This document shows positions 26,484-35,844 of a DNA stretch of 64,000 bases, piece by piece. The stretch spans positions 62,001 to 126,000 of the forward strand of contig NZ_JAUSSN010000013.1 in the NCBI RefSeq assembly GCF_030812335.1. The letters are read 5' to 3'. The stretch comes from Pseudarthrobacter oxydans. GTDB taxonomy: Bacteria; Actinomycetota; Actinomycetes; Actinomycetales; Micrococcaceae. How positions within the stretch are numbered: the first letter of the stretch is position 1; every line of letters starts with the position of its first letter. The translations under genes were made by a program, and so were the position numbers. The notes under the pieces are model-generated. The model saw only the letters and a program-made list of their open reading frames with translations. It did not search any database and had not been told where the DNA came from.

Positions 26484-27883
26484 ATGGCGCTCGCCGTCTC
26501 GCTGGCCGGCTGCTCGGTGCCCGGCACCGCCGCATCCACCGGACAGGCCGGGACGGCGTTGGCATCGGGAGCCCAGGCCCTGACCGTCGCATCGGTGGAC
26601 GAGGACACCCACTTTGACGCCGACGACCTGAGCTGGGACACCGCCGGGGAGGTGGGCGTGACGCTCGCGGACGGTGCCAGCTCGGTGGCGGCCGGCTCGT
26701 CGTCGGACGCTGTCAAGGTCGACGGCGACACGGTCACCATCAGCGCCGCCGGCACGTACCGGCTCGCCGGCGGACTGTCCGACGGCCAGGTCGTGGTCGC
26801 TGCCGGAGAGGAGGACCTGGTGCGCGTCATTCTGGACGGCGTGTACCTCAGCAGCTCCACGGGTTCCCCGTTTGTGGTCCAGAGCGCCAACGAGGCCCTT
26901 GTCTACCTCGCGGACGGCTCCGCCAATGCGCTGCAGGACGCCGCCGATTACGCGGACCAGGGCGAGGACTCCCCCAACGCCGCGCTCTATTCCATGGCCG
27001 ACCTGACCATCGCCGGCGGCGGCTCCCTGACGGTTAGCGGCCGGTACAACGACGGCATCGTCTCGAAGGACGGCCTCGTCCTGGCCGCGGGCAATGTGAC
27101 CGTGAACGCGGCGGACGACGGCATCCGGGGCAAGGACTACACCGTCCTGCTGGACGGCGCGTACACCGTCACCGCCGGCGGGGACGGGGTGAAAGCGGAC
27201 AACGAGACCGACGAGGGCCGCGGCTGGCTCCTGGTCAGCGGAGGAACACTGACCGTCGGCGCCGGGGACGACGGGGTCAACGCGTCCGGCGGAAGTTCAA
27301 GCACCGGCACCCAGGCCGGCCAGGCAGCGGGCCCGGGCGGCGGGATGGGAGGCGGCAAACTGTCGGCGACTACTCCGTTGACATCAGCGGCGGAACTCTC
27401 ACCATCAACTCACAGGGCGATGGGCTGGACTCCAACGGCAACGCCAGCATCTCCGGCGGCACCGTCGTCGTCAACGGACCCAGCAACGACGGCAACGGCG
27501 CGCTGGACGTCAACGGAGAACTGGCAGTCACGGGCGGCACGGTCGCGGCGGCCGGCAGCGCGGGCATGGCGGTGACGCCGGGAACATCGTCCTCGCAGTC
27601 GGGCGTCCAGCTGACCTTCGGCACGGCTGTTGCCGCCGGAACGACCATCCAGCTGGCAGACACCAGCGGCAACGTCGTGGCCACGTTCGTGACGGCGAAG
27701 ATGACCGCGTCCCTGGTCTACTCCTCGTTCGAGATCAGGGACGGCGAGGACTACACCGTCTACACCGGCGGAACGGCCGACGTCGGGGCGGGCCTGGGCG
27801 ACGGGACTCTCGACGGGGCGCAGGAGCAGGGCACCGTCACCGCGGGCGAGTACACGGCAGCCCGGGGCCCCGGCAGCCGCTAG
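26484..27883 (+). CDS. Carbohydrate-binding domain-like (Cthe_2159/DUF4353) lipoprotein, frameshifted
   Basis: A secreted beta-helix-like lipoprotein with ALAVSLAGCS as lipobox and repeated GGSLTVSG, AGNVTVNAADDGIRGKDY and GGTLTVGAGDDGVNA turns. The frame breaks at the AAA at 27357-27359; adding one A gives GKTVGDYSVDISGG and carries through to GPGSR at 27883. The first ATG at 26484 leaves no positively charged n-region, so the true start may lie upstream or have been lost. It follows the VTC gene by 23 bases. Members bind acidic polysaccharide; the exact role here is unknown. Confidence 0.72.
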
Positions 27884-27891
27884 GCCCACAC

Positions 27892-27917
27892 GACGGGGGC
27901 CGCGCGCGGCCCCCGTC
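27892..27917. terminator. Perfect palindromic hairpin after the DUF4956-VTC-CBM operon
   Basis: A 26-base perfect palindrome (GACGGGGGCCGC and its complement) 9 bases after the stop. It is GC-only with no T-run. Confidence 0.65.
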
Positions 27918-28058
27918 AGTGGCTCAACGACGGAGCCGACCCCTTGATCCCGCTGTCTTCCCGCCCGGACCCGCGGCCGCCGGTCCCCCTTCGATTGGCT
28001 GGACTGGGTAGACTCGGAATCAGACTTTCCGCGACTATTCCACCGAAGAGGTGCCCCC

Positions 28059-28772
28059 CTGATTCGAGTCATCAGCTACAACCTGCGAAAGCACCATGCC
28101 ATCGGTGAGCTGGTTAACCTGGCAAGCAATTTTGAGATTGATGCCTTGTGTCTCCAGGAGTGCGACACGAACGACCTCCCGGACACCATAGGTGACCTGC
28201 ACCTTGCCGACGCCACCAAGGGCAACCGGCTGGGCCTGGCGATCTACTACCGCATGGACCGGTTCACGGCGTACGAGACGAAGACCTTCGCGCTGAAGAA
28301 ATCGCTGCACGACCGCGTCCTGTCCCCTGCGCACGAGCGGCTGATCGGCACCCGGGTGATCGACAATGAGACGGACCACGACCTCGTCATCGCGTCGTTC
28401 CACGCGGCCCCCCTGACGGCGTCGAACTCGCTGCGCCGGAACCAGATCCACGCCGCGCACGCGGAACTGCTCAGCATGCGCGGCGGCCTGATGTCCCTGA
28501 TGGTGGGCGACTTCAACTACCCCTTCTTCACCAAGAACCTCACGGCCAAGATGAAGGATGCCGGCTACGACCTGACCCTCAGTGACCGGCGGACATACAC
28601 GCGGTACAAGGTCTTCAAGGGCCACTTCGACTTCGCCACCTCCCAGGGGCTGAATATCGAGAGTGTTGAAACCCTGCCTCGCGGGGCATCGGACCACCTC
28701 CCCATCCTCATTTCGGCGGAGTACGGCCAGGACGCGCCGGTGGCCGGCGACTCCGCGGCCCCTGCCGCGTAG
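28059..28772 (+). CDS. Endonuclease/exonuclease/phosphatase family protein, probable CTG start
   Basis: A 237-residue EEP-fold protein. RVISYNLRKHHA opens the fold, CLQEC holds the metal-binding Glu, VGDFNYPF gives the catalytic Asp-Asn pair, HFDFATS and GASDHLPIL supply the terminal Asp-His. Homology begins before the first ATG (28146), and no ATG, GTG or TTG fits; a CTG at 28059 lies 7 bases after GAAGAGG, with ATT at 28062 as the alternative. It may be a phosphodiesterase or nuclease; the substrate is unknown. The SulP gene follows after 11 bases. Confidence 0.82.
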   Translation: MIRVISYNLRKHHAIGELVNLASNFEIDALCLQECDTNDLPDTIGDLHLADATKGNRLGLAIYYRMDRFTAYETKTFALKKSLHDRVLSPAHERLIGTRVIDNETDHDLVIASFHAAPLTASNSLRRNQIHAAHAELLSMRGGLMSLMVGDFNYPFFTKNLTAKMKDAGYDLTLSDRRTYTRYKVFKGHFDFATSQGLNIESVETLPRGASDHLPILISAEYGQDAPVAGDSAAPAA

Positions 28773-28783
28773 CCAGGCCCACC

Positions 28784-30478
28784 GTGAGCGGCGCCAGGAC
28801 ACTGAAACTCCCGCCCGGCCTCAGAATGATGCGGGACTATGAACGCCCCTGGCTGAAATCTGACCTCGCCTCCGGCGCCGCACTCAGCGCGTTCCTCATT
28901 CCGGCCGGAATGGCTTACGCCGAGGCCGCCGGGCTGCCGGCCGTCACGGGCCTCTATGCCTCGATCGTCCCCCTGCTCGCCTATGCGGTCTTCGGGCCCT
29001 CCCGAGTCCTGATCATCGGCCCGGATTCCAGCCTGGCACCGATGATCGCCGCTGCCGTCCTGCCGCTGGCCGGCAAGGATCCCGACGAGGCGGTGGCGCT
29101 CGCCGGCCTTCTGGCCCTGCTGATCGGAGGCCTGCTGCTGGTCGGCAAGGTCTTCAGACTGGGGTTCGTGACCGGGCTGCTGTCCAAGCCCATCCGTGTC
29201 GGCTACCTCAACGGAATCGCGATTGTCATCATGCTGAGCCAGCTGCCCAAGCTGCTCGGCATGTCGGGCACGGGCGGGTCCCTGGTCACCAGCGCCACCG
29301 GGACGGTCCAGGCGGTGGCCCAGGGCGGCATCAATCCGTTGGCGCTGCTGTTCGGCGCCGGCACCATCGCCGTCATCGTCGGATGCCGCTTCCTGCCGTG
29401 GAAGCTTCCGGGTGTGCTGCTCGCCGTCGTGGCAGCCACGGCACTCACCGCCGTCCTGGACCTGACGACGGCGCTTCCCACCGTGGGGGCCCTGCCCCAA
29501 GGCCTGCCGGCTCCCGCCCTCGGCGGCATCACCATGGAGGATGTCATCGCCCTGCTCGGCCCGGCGGCCGGCATCGCCCTGATCGCCTTTGCCGATACCA
29601 CAGTGCTCTCCAAGAGCTTCGCCGCCCGGAGCGGTGTCCAGGTGGACGGGAACCAGGAAATGGGAGCCCTCGGCGTGGCGAACGTGGCCAGCGGCCTCTT
29701 TGGCGGATTCCCGATCTCCGGCAGCACCTCGCGCACCCCGATCGCCGTCGAGGCCGGCGCCAAGAGCCCGCTGAGCGGAGCCGTTGCCGCCGCCCTTGTG
29801 TTGCTGTTCATGATCCTGGCACCCGGGCTGACGACATTCCTGCCCTCCAGCGTGCTGGCCGGAGTCGTGATGGTCGCCGCGGCGTCGATCCTCGACGTGA
29901 AAACGCTCTTCCGGCTGCTCCGGATGAGCCGGACCGAGGCCGCATTGCTGGTCGCGACCTTCCTGGGCGTCGCCTTTGTGGGTGTCCTCGAAGGCATCGT
30001 GGTCGCGATCGGCCTGTCCCTGATCGCTTTTGTGCTGCGCGCCCTGGACCCCTACCGCACCGAACTGGGCAGCGTGGGAGACGTGCCCGGTTACCACGAC
30101 CTGAACCGGCACCCCGAGGGCCAGCGCGTCCCCGGGCTCGTGATTGCGCGCTTCGATGCCCCGTTGTTCTTCGCCAACGGCGCCGTCTTCACCGAACACA
30201 TCCGCACTCTGGTGTCCAACGCCCCGGAACCGGTCCGGTGGGTGATCGTGGCCTCGGAGGCCATCACCGGCCTGGACACCACCGCCCTGGATGACCTCGT
30301 GGCCCTCGACGACGAGCTCGCGAAGCGCGGCATCAGCCTGGTCTTCGCCGAAATGAAGGGCCCCATCAAGGACCGTCTGATCCGGTTCGGCGTCAGCAGC
30401 CGGTTCGGGCCGGACCACTTCTTCCCCACCGTCAATAACGCGGTGCGGAGCTACAAGAGGGCGTTCGAGCTGGAATAG
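28784..30478 (+). CDS. SulP family inorganic anion transporter with STAS domain
   Basis: A 564-residue transporter. The membrane part has 10-14 helices, with IPAGMAYAEAAGLPAVTGLY (family signature) near residue 45 and GGFPISGSTSRTPIAVEAGA around residue 310. The C-terminal STAS domain starts about residue 445 (VIARFDAPLFFANG) and includes SEAITGLDTTALDDL. Substrates in the family are sulfate, bicarbonate or other anions. No sulfate-assimilation gene is adjacent, so the anion is not assigned. It converges on a DUF5671 gene with 14 bases between stops. Confidence 0.92.
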   Translation: MSGARTLKLPPGLRMMRDYERPWLKSDLASGAALSAFLIPAGMAYAEAAGLPAVTGLYASIVPLLAYAVFGPSRVLIIGPDSSLAPMIAAAVLPLAGKDPDEAVALAGLLALLIGGLLLVGKVFRLGFVTGLLSKPIRVGYLNGIAIVIMLSQLPKLLGMSGTGGSLVTSATGTVQAVAQGGINPLALLFGAGTIAVIVGCRFLPWKLPGVLLAVVAATALTAVLDLTTALPTVGALPQGLPAPALGGITMEDVIALLGPAAGIALIAFADTTVLSKSFAARSGVQVDGNQEMGALGVANVASGLFGGFPISGSTSRTPIAVEAGAKSPLSGAVAAALVLLFMILAPGLTTFLPSSVLAGVVMVAAASILDVKTLFRLLRMSRTEAALLVATFLGVAFVGVLEGIVVAIGLSLIAFVLRALDPYRTELGSVGDVPGYHDLNRHPEGQRVPGLVIARFDAPLFFANGAVFTEHIRTLVSNAPEPVRWVIVASEAITGLDTTALDDLVALDDELAKRGISLVFAEMKGPIKDRLIRFGVSSRFGPDHFFPTVNNAVRSYKRAFELE

Positions 30479-30492
30479 GGGCCCCCGGCGCC

Positions 30493-32172
30493 TCAGCCCA
30501 GCAGCGGAATCACATCGATCCTGCCGTCCGGGCTGACCGTCACGAGCACCTGCTTTCCGGTGACACCCTCGAGTTCCCCTGCCAGCCGGCCGGCGAGCTG
30601 GCCGTCGTCGCCAGCGGCAGCGGCGCCGGGCGCGACGTCGGCCCGTCTCCAGACGGTCACCCCGGCCCCGGTGACGTCCTCGATGGCCCTGTGCAGCGGC
30701 GCCGGATCGGTGCCGGTCACCAGGACGACGTGACCGATCGTCCGTTTCCGGGCGGGCTGCGCCGCCGCGAGGACAGCACGTTCGTGGCGCCACACCGCGA
30801 AGTGGTAGCCGGCGACGAGGCCGGTGGCCACCAGCAGACCGAGCGGGGCCCGGATCCTGTCCACCACGCTGCCGCCCAAGATGTCGCCCAGGACGTACTC
30901 GAACACCCGGTAGCCGATCACCAGCAGGGTGATGACGGCGACCACGGCGCTGAGGCCGAACACCACTATTAGGTAGATCCGGCGGGCGTTCTGCCAGTTC
31001 CCGGTGTCGCCGGCAGGGCTGGGCGCCGCCGCCGCCGGGGTCCTCTCCAGGGGCTTCCACGTGAGCCACCAGACAACGCCGCCGACCAGGAGCGAACTGA
31101 TGCCGCCGAGCAGGAGGGTGCGTGCCCCGGAGCCCGCCAGCGGGTTCGCCGCCATGGCCAGGGCGGCGTTCACGATCACGCCGATCCCGGAGGCGGCGGC
31201 CACGAGGGCGACGCCGGACGTCACCAGACGGCTTCCCTGCCGGATGGCTTCGGAACTGTCGCGGGCCAGCCCGCGGTGGTACGCCCAGACCAGTGACCCG
31301 ATCGCGGCGGCGGCGACGGCCGGCGCCAGCGGCTCGAGCAGCTGGTTCATCGGTTCGGTGCGGTCGAAGGCGAGCCGCAGCAGGACGAATACCGTGATCC
31401 CCGCGCCGCCGAGGGTCAGCACCCCGGCGCCGAGGACCCCGACGGCGATGAGGCCGACGCTGGCGAGATCGCCGCGCAGGCGACGACCGCCGTCGTGCTG
31501 CCAGTGCCACCACCAGACCAGCCCGCCTCCCGCGGCCCAGACGAGGGACTGCAGCGCGGACACCCACCAGGGCTTGCCGACCGTCGAGGCGGCCAGCGCG
31601 CCGCGCAGAGCGGCGTCAAGCAGGACAGACAGGGCTGAGACGGCGCCGCTGACCCCGATCACGAGCCCGATGTAGCTGCTGAGGACCGTGGGGGCGTCGG
31701 CGATGTCCAGGGGCCGCTTGCGCGGGTGCCGCCACATCCACCGGTGCCAGACCCAGACGGCTGCCCACACCAGCCCGGTGGCCAGGGCCGGGCGCCACTG
31801 CAGCGACCGGCCGCCGATCAGCGTGGTCACCGTGCTGAGCAGGTTGCTCGTCGCCAGCACCAGGGAAAGCACGTAGGCGCCGGTCACATACAGTCCCCAG
31901 CCGACGGACGCCCGCTCCGCCTCGTCGTCCAGGCGCCGCCAGACAACCCACCAGAGGAGCGCGGCCAAGGGTCCGCCGATCAGCGCGAAGGCCAGGGAGC
32001 GCGCCAGACCGGCCACGTCTCCGGTGGCCAGCACGGTGTCCGCCACGAGGAGCCGTCCCAGCAGACCGCTGAGCCCGACGGCGGCGATCACCACGAGGGC
32101 GAAGAGCAGCAGGTAGGTGATGAGGCGGCGGACGGTCCGCTGGGCTCCGCCCACGGCGGAGTCAGCGCTCAT
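30493..32172 (-). CDS. DUF5671-type multi-pass membrane protein
   Basis: A 559-residue protein with about 12 membrane helices in three similar blocks; RLITYLLLFALVVIAAVGLS and WRHPRKRP-type loops recur. The last 90 residues are soluble (RTIGHVVLVTGTDPAPLHRA, then VLVTVSPDGRIDVIPLLG). DUF5671 proteins have no known function. The ATG overlaps the stop of the upstream gene by four bases, so they are coupled. The family assignment is moderate. Confidence 0.72.
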   Translation of the reverse strand: MSADSAVGGAQRTVRRLITYLLLFALVVIAAVGLSGLLGRLLVADTVLATGDVAGLARSLAFALIGGPLAALLWWVVWRRLDDEAERASVGWGLYVTGAYVLSLVLATSNLLSTVTTLIGGRSLQWRPALATGLVWAAVWVWHRWMWRHPRKRPLDIADAPTVLSSYIGLVIGVSGAVSALSVLLDAALRGALAASTVGKPWWVSALQSLVWAAGGGLVWWWHWQHDGGRRLRGDLASVGLIAVGVLGAGVLTLGGAGITVFVLLRLAFDRTEPMNQLLEPLAPAVAAAAIGSLVWAYHRGLARDSSEAIRQGSRLVTSGVALVAAASGIGVIVNAALAMAANPLAGSGARTLLLGGISSLLVGGVVWWLTWKPLERTPAAAAPSPAGDTGNWQNARRIYLIVVFGLSAVVAVITLLVIGYRVFEYVLGDILGGSVVDRIRAPLGLLVATGLVAGYHFAVWRHERAVLAAAQPARKRTIGHVVLVTGTDPAPLHRAIEDVTGAGVTVWRRADVAPGAAAAGDDGQLAGRLAGELEGVTGKQVLVTVSPDGRIDVIPLLG

Positions 32173-32765
32173 CACTTCACCGCCGGGTTCTGGCACACCG
32201 TCAGCTGCCAGGGAGCCCTGTCGACCAGCCACTGGTCCCCCGTCTTGACCAGGTCGAATTCGTCCTCTATCTGGTACTCGGCACTTCCGAACGGCCCGCC
32301 ACCCTCGGAGACGGTGATCAGCACCCTGACGTCCGCCGAGGCAGGCCGCTCTGTCGTTGAGACGAGTGTGACACGGAGGTTGTCCCCCGACATCCGTTCC
32401 ATGCTGGTACTGCAACGGTTCTTGGCGGCGTCCGTCAGGTAGGCGGCCGCGGCAGCCTCGTCCCCGGCAATCACCGCGGCGGAATACCGCTGGACCACCC
32501 CGGCGGGAGTGGCCTCGTCCACCGGCGCCGGCTCGCCGCGGGTGAACACAACAATCAGGGCGACAGCCACGATCACGGCGATAGCGGCAAGAATGGCGAG
32601 CAGCGTGCGGTCCGGCCGGCGCGGCTCTGCTGCGGTCCCCGTGCCCGACGGTCCTGCCGACGCCGGCCCGGCCGGTTCTGCTGCGGGTACCGCTGCGGGT
32701 ACTGCCGCTGGCGGTGCTGCCGGTTCGGGCACATCCGGCTCGGGTTCTTTCGCCTCTGGACTCAT
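32172..32765 (-). CDS. Single-pass membrane protein with Pro/Ala-rich N-terminus and NTF2-like outer domain
   Basis: A 197-residue protein. A Pro/Ala/Glu-rich cytoplasmic region leads to one membrane helix (TLLAILAAIAVIVAVALIVV, about residues 55-75). The outer domain (PAGVVQRYSAAVIAGDEAAA, then YQIEDEFDLVKTGDQWLVDR) resembles the DUF4878/NTF2-like lumazine-type domains common in actinobacterial envelope proteins. It is encoded just before the DUF5671 gene, with ATGA overlap. Confidence 0.7.
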   Translation of the reverse strand: MSPEAKEPEPDVPEPAAPPAAVPAAVPAAEPAGPASAGPSGTGTAAEPRRPDRTLLAILAAIAVIVAVALIVVFTRGEPAPVDEATPAGVVQRYSAAVIAGDEAAAAAYLTDAAKNRCSTSMERMSGDNLRVTLVSTTERPASADVRVLITVSEGGGPFGSAEYQIEDEFDLVKTGDQWLVDRAPWQLTVCQNPAVK

Positions 32766-32945
32766 GCCGCCAGTATGTAGCAACCGGGGCGCGCCGTCAT
32801 GGTGTCTTTCGGCCCGTCCCGTCCTGACCTGCACTTATGCCGACCCCGGACGGCCCTCGCCAGCAGCAGGCACCAGCCCCGAAAGACAGGTCCCGGTCGG
32901 CGCGGGCACGTCGACGCGGCCCGCGGCAGGCACTACGCTCGGGAA

Positions 32946-34403
32946 ATGGGAATCGTACGGAAAGTCCTGGGCCTCCTGGCTCTGGTGCTGATCGGGCTGG
33001 CGGGAACCGGGCCGGCAGCGCAGGCCGTCACGCCGGTGGACATCGTCGTGGAGGACCGGGCCGGGGTGCTGGACCGGGACACCCTCCTGCCGGCCGTTCA
33101 GGCGATCGATTTCTACCAGCCCACCAAAGTGGCCGTCTACACCTACAAGGGTTCGGCGTCGGACAACCTCAACGAGGAAGTGCTGCGCTTTGCCCGAACC
33201 GAGCGTCCGGAGTGGATCAGCGAGGACGGACAAAAGTGGGCGAACGGGCTCTTCATCTTCGCCCTGGACCCGGAGGGCCGGCACGTGGGGACGTACATGG
33301 GTGAGGACCGGAAGGTCTCGCCCGAACAGCGCGAGGACATCCAGGACGCTTCCAAGGATCTTTTTCGCGATGCCCAGTGGACGGACGGCACCATCGCCGG
33401 GATCCAGCGTGGCGCGGAACTGATCAATCAGCCGTGGTACCGCTCCACGGCCTTCCTCGTCGTGGCGTGGACCAGTGTCGCGGCCGCCGTCGCGGGCGCC
33501 GGCACGTGGCTGATCGTGCGCTGGCGGACCCGGGTGGACAGCCGCAAGGAACTGGCCCGCGGCGACGCCAGCTACTCCAACGTCAGCATGGACCTCCAGG
33601 TCACGGAGCTCAACGCCGGCACCATCCCGGAAGCCTCCCGCTACGGCAGCACCGTCCTCGAGAAGCACCGGACCTTTATGGCCAAGTACAACACCGCCAC
33701 CGGCCTCGCCAACCAGGTCCACGCCCTGTCGCCCAAGGACCTCAGCCGGCGTCCGAACCTGAAGCTGGTCCGCCGCTACGCCGACGCCGCAGCGGAACTT
33801 GATGCCCTCGACGACGTCATCGCCGACACCAACGCCCTGCTGAACCGGGGCTCCGCCTGGGCCCCCGCCTGGGACCGGCAGCTGGCCCCCTTCCGCGCCG
33901 ACCTGGCCGCCATCGAACAGATGCTCAGCAAGCGCAACGCCGAGGGCGACTCCGTGACGGCCGCGGCCCTGCGCTCCTTCCGCGACGAAACCCACCGGGA
34001 GATCGAACGGTGGACCACGGAACTCTCGGACGGAGCCATCACGCCCGAGACGGCCCTGGACCGGCTGCGGGACGCGCGCACCCACCTCTCCGAACTGCTC
34101 AAAAACCACGCCGATACCGTGATTGCCGGCTTCGCCAAGAACGAGAAGGAATCCCGGCTCATGCACCAGGAGATGGAGGACGCACAGGCGGGAAGCAAGG
34201 CCAAGTACGGGCGCACGTACGAACCCAGCATCCTGGGCACCGTGTACCCCTCGTACTACTTCCTCTCCGTGCCGACGTTCAACTCCGGCTTCAACAGCGG
34301 TGTCAGCAGTGTCAGCAGCTCCCGCGGCGGCGGCAGCAGCACCACCGGCTACGGCAGCAGCGGCGGAAGCTTCTCCGGCTCCGGGAGTTCATCGAGTTTC
34401 TAG
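32946..34403 (+). CDS. Secreted/membrane DUF5129 (TPM-like) protein
   Basis: A 485-residue protein. A signal peptide (GIVRKVLGLLALVLIGLAG, cleavage after AQA) is followed by a TPM-like domain (VVEDRAGVLDRDTL, then NGLFIFALDPEGRHVGTYM), one membrane helix at about 175-195 (FLVVAWTSVAAAVAGAGTWL) and a long helical cytoplasmic region. The C-terminus is a Gly/Ser-rich tail (SSRGGGSSTTGYGSSGG), as in many TPM proteins. ATG 32946 is used. It may assist membrane-protein turnover or envelope homeostasis, by analogy only. Confidence 0.78.
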   Translation: MGIVRKVLGLLALVLIGLAGTGPAAQAVTPVDIVVEDRAGVLDRDTLLPAVQAIDFYQPTKVAVYTYKGSASDNLNEEVLRFARTERPEWISEDGQKWANGLFIFALDPEGRHVGTYMGEDRKVSPEQREDIQDASKDLFRDAQWTDGTIAGIQRGAELINQPWYRSTAFLVVAWTSVAAAVAGAGTWLIVRWRTRVDSRKELARGDASYSNVSMDLQVTELNAGTIPEASRYGSTVLEKHRTFMAKYNTATGLANQVHALSPKDLSRRPNLKLVRRYADAAAELDALDDVIADTNALLNRGSAWAPAWDRQLAPFRADLAAIEQMLSKRNAEGDSVTAAALRSFRDETHREIERWTTELSDGAITPETALDRLRDARTHLSELLKNHADTVIAGFAKNEKESRLMHQEMEDAQAGSKAKYGRTYEPSILGTVYPSYYFLSVPTFNSGFNSGVSSVSSSRGGGSSTTGYGSSGGSFSGSGSSSSF

Positions 34404-34600
34404 CGCGGTCCGGCGCCCTTGCTGCTTTCGACGACGAAATCGCCGCCGGGGAACAGGATCGTCTCATGGCCGTCGTCAAACCTGACGTGATACGGCGGGG
34501 CCCCGTCGGCCCCCTTGACCTCCAGAATTTCGCCGTGCCGGTCCGATGACTCGACCGTAGTGCCACGGATGATGATGCGGTCTCCCTGGGCTGCTTTCAT
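34400..34600 (-). CDS. DUF1918 domain protein
   Basis: A 66-residue SH3-like protein (MKAAQGDRIIIRGTTVESSD, then GEILEVKGADGAPPYHVRF and DDGHETILFPG) that matches the DUF1918 family across almost its full length. Members are widespread in actinobacteria with no assigned function. It lies five bases downstream of the serine-hydrolase gene and overlaps the end of the convergent DUF5129 gene by four bases. Confidence 0.9.
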   Translation of the reverse strand: MKAAQGDRIIIRGTTVESSDRHGEILEVKGADGAPPYHVRFDDGHETILFPGGDFVVESSKGAGPR

Positions 34601-34605
34601 GGCAT

Positions 34606-35741
34606 TCACCTCCCTTCTCCAGCGTACGGTTGTGTGTCCTCCGGGGGAACGGCCGCTTTCGTCAAAAAGAGTCCGGCGGCGACTGTTTTGGTGAGTTCGT
34701 GGAAGACTCGGGCCCGGGTAGTCTCCCCGTCCCGGCCCAGCGTGTAGACGACAAACACATAGGCCCGCTCCCCCTGCACCAGGATGCTCGCGTCGTGCAG
34801 GTTCCCGTTGAGCAGCCCGTACTTGTGGAAGACGCTGACCCCCGCGGGCGCGGCGGCCGGGATAAGTGTTTCGTAGTTGGTCTGCTGCATGTAGGACAGC
34901 AGCTGGGCGGTGTTGGCGGCGTTGAGCAGCCGGCCGCTGTACAGCTCGGACAGAATCGTGGCCATCTCGGCGGGCGTCAGGGCGTTCACGGTCCGGTCGT
35001 AGGGGATGCCCATCGAGGCGGCATAGTTGATCAGTCCCCTGTGGCCCACGGCTCCGAGGATCAGTGCCCACGAATCGTTGTTGCTTTGCTGGACCATTTG
35101 GCGGATCTGCTGGCCGGCGGTGGATGCCCCCATCGGGGTTGCCAGCGAGGCCTTGCCGGTTTCGACCAGATGGTAGTAGGCGGCGGCAGCGAGGATCTTT
35201 CCGGTGCTCGCGGCCACAAATTTGGTCTTGTCCCCGTATTCGTGCACCGTTCCGTCAGCCACATCGATCAGGGCCACACCCACCTCGTAGCCGCTGTTGG
35301 CCGCGATCACGGCATTGATTTCCGCGTCCAGCGCCGGCCCGATGGCGGGCGCGGGGGGCGTGACGACTGCGGGTGACGGCGTCGGGGGTGCTGCCGACGG
35401 CGTTGCGCCGCCGGACGCGGACAGCGGGTCGGCGGCACCAGCTGAGGCGGACACCGAGGCAGCCGGAGCAGCCCCGGCGTCGACCGGATCCCTGGCCTGC
35501 ATGGTGCCGTAAACAGCGCCGGCCGTGATCAGGCCGAGGACGGTCACCAGGGCAATCAGGAACTGCGGGCGGATCCCGCCCGTGACCCCTGGCAGGCGCG
35601 GCCCGGCCGCACGGGTTGACTCTTGTGTGTGCCGGCCGCTGCTGTAGTGCCGGCCGGGTCCCCAGGATTCCACCGGTCTCAACCCCGGAACATCAACGGG
35701 GGCGCGACGTCGGCTGACGCCGCAGGCAGGCTCGTGGGCAT
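34606..35741 (-). CDS. Membrane-anchored serine hydrolase (class A beta-lactamase-like), N-terminal frameshift
   Basis: A penicillin-recognising fold: SxxK is in AASTGKILAAA, the second motif is SNN (QQSNNDSW) and the third is KYG (FHKYGLLNG). A membrane helix (FLIALVTVLGLITAGAVYG) and a Pro/Ser linker precede it. The best start, ATG 35741 with GGAGGA upstream, is out of frame with the domain. Adding one base to the five-base G run at 35698-35702 joins MPTSLPAASADVAPP to VDVPGLRPVESW in one protein of about 378 residues. Without the fix, a TTG at 35781 is the only in-frame start. It could be an esterase or a peptidoglycan-active enzyme; beta-lactamase activity is not implied. Confidence 0.78.
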
Positions 35742-35844
35742 GCTTTTCCTCCGAAAGTAACGAGCCGCGGCGCGGCTCCAAATTTCCTGCATTCTTCTAC
35801 CGGGCGGGCCGGAGCGCAAGTGGCCACGCCCGCGGCGCCCGGGA

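Noticed and set aside
28565..31567. A 1000-codon open frame opposite the EEP and SulP genes
   Set aside because: Antisense shadow with Arg/Gln/Gly-rich low-complexity translation; SulP and EEP are clearly coding on the plus strand.
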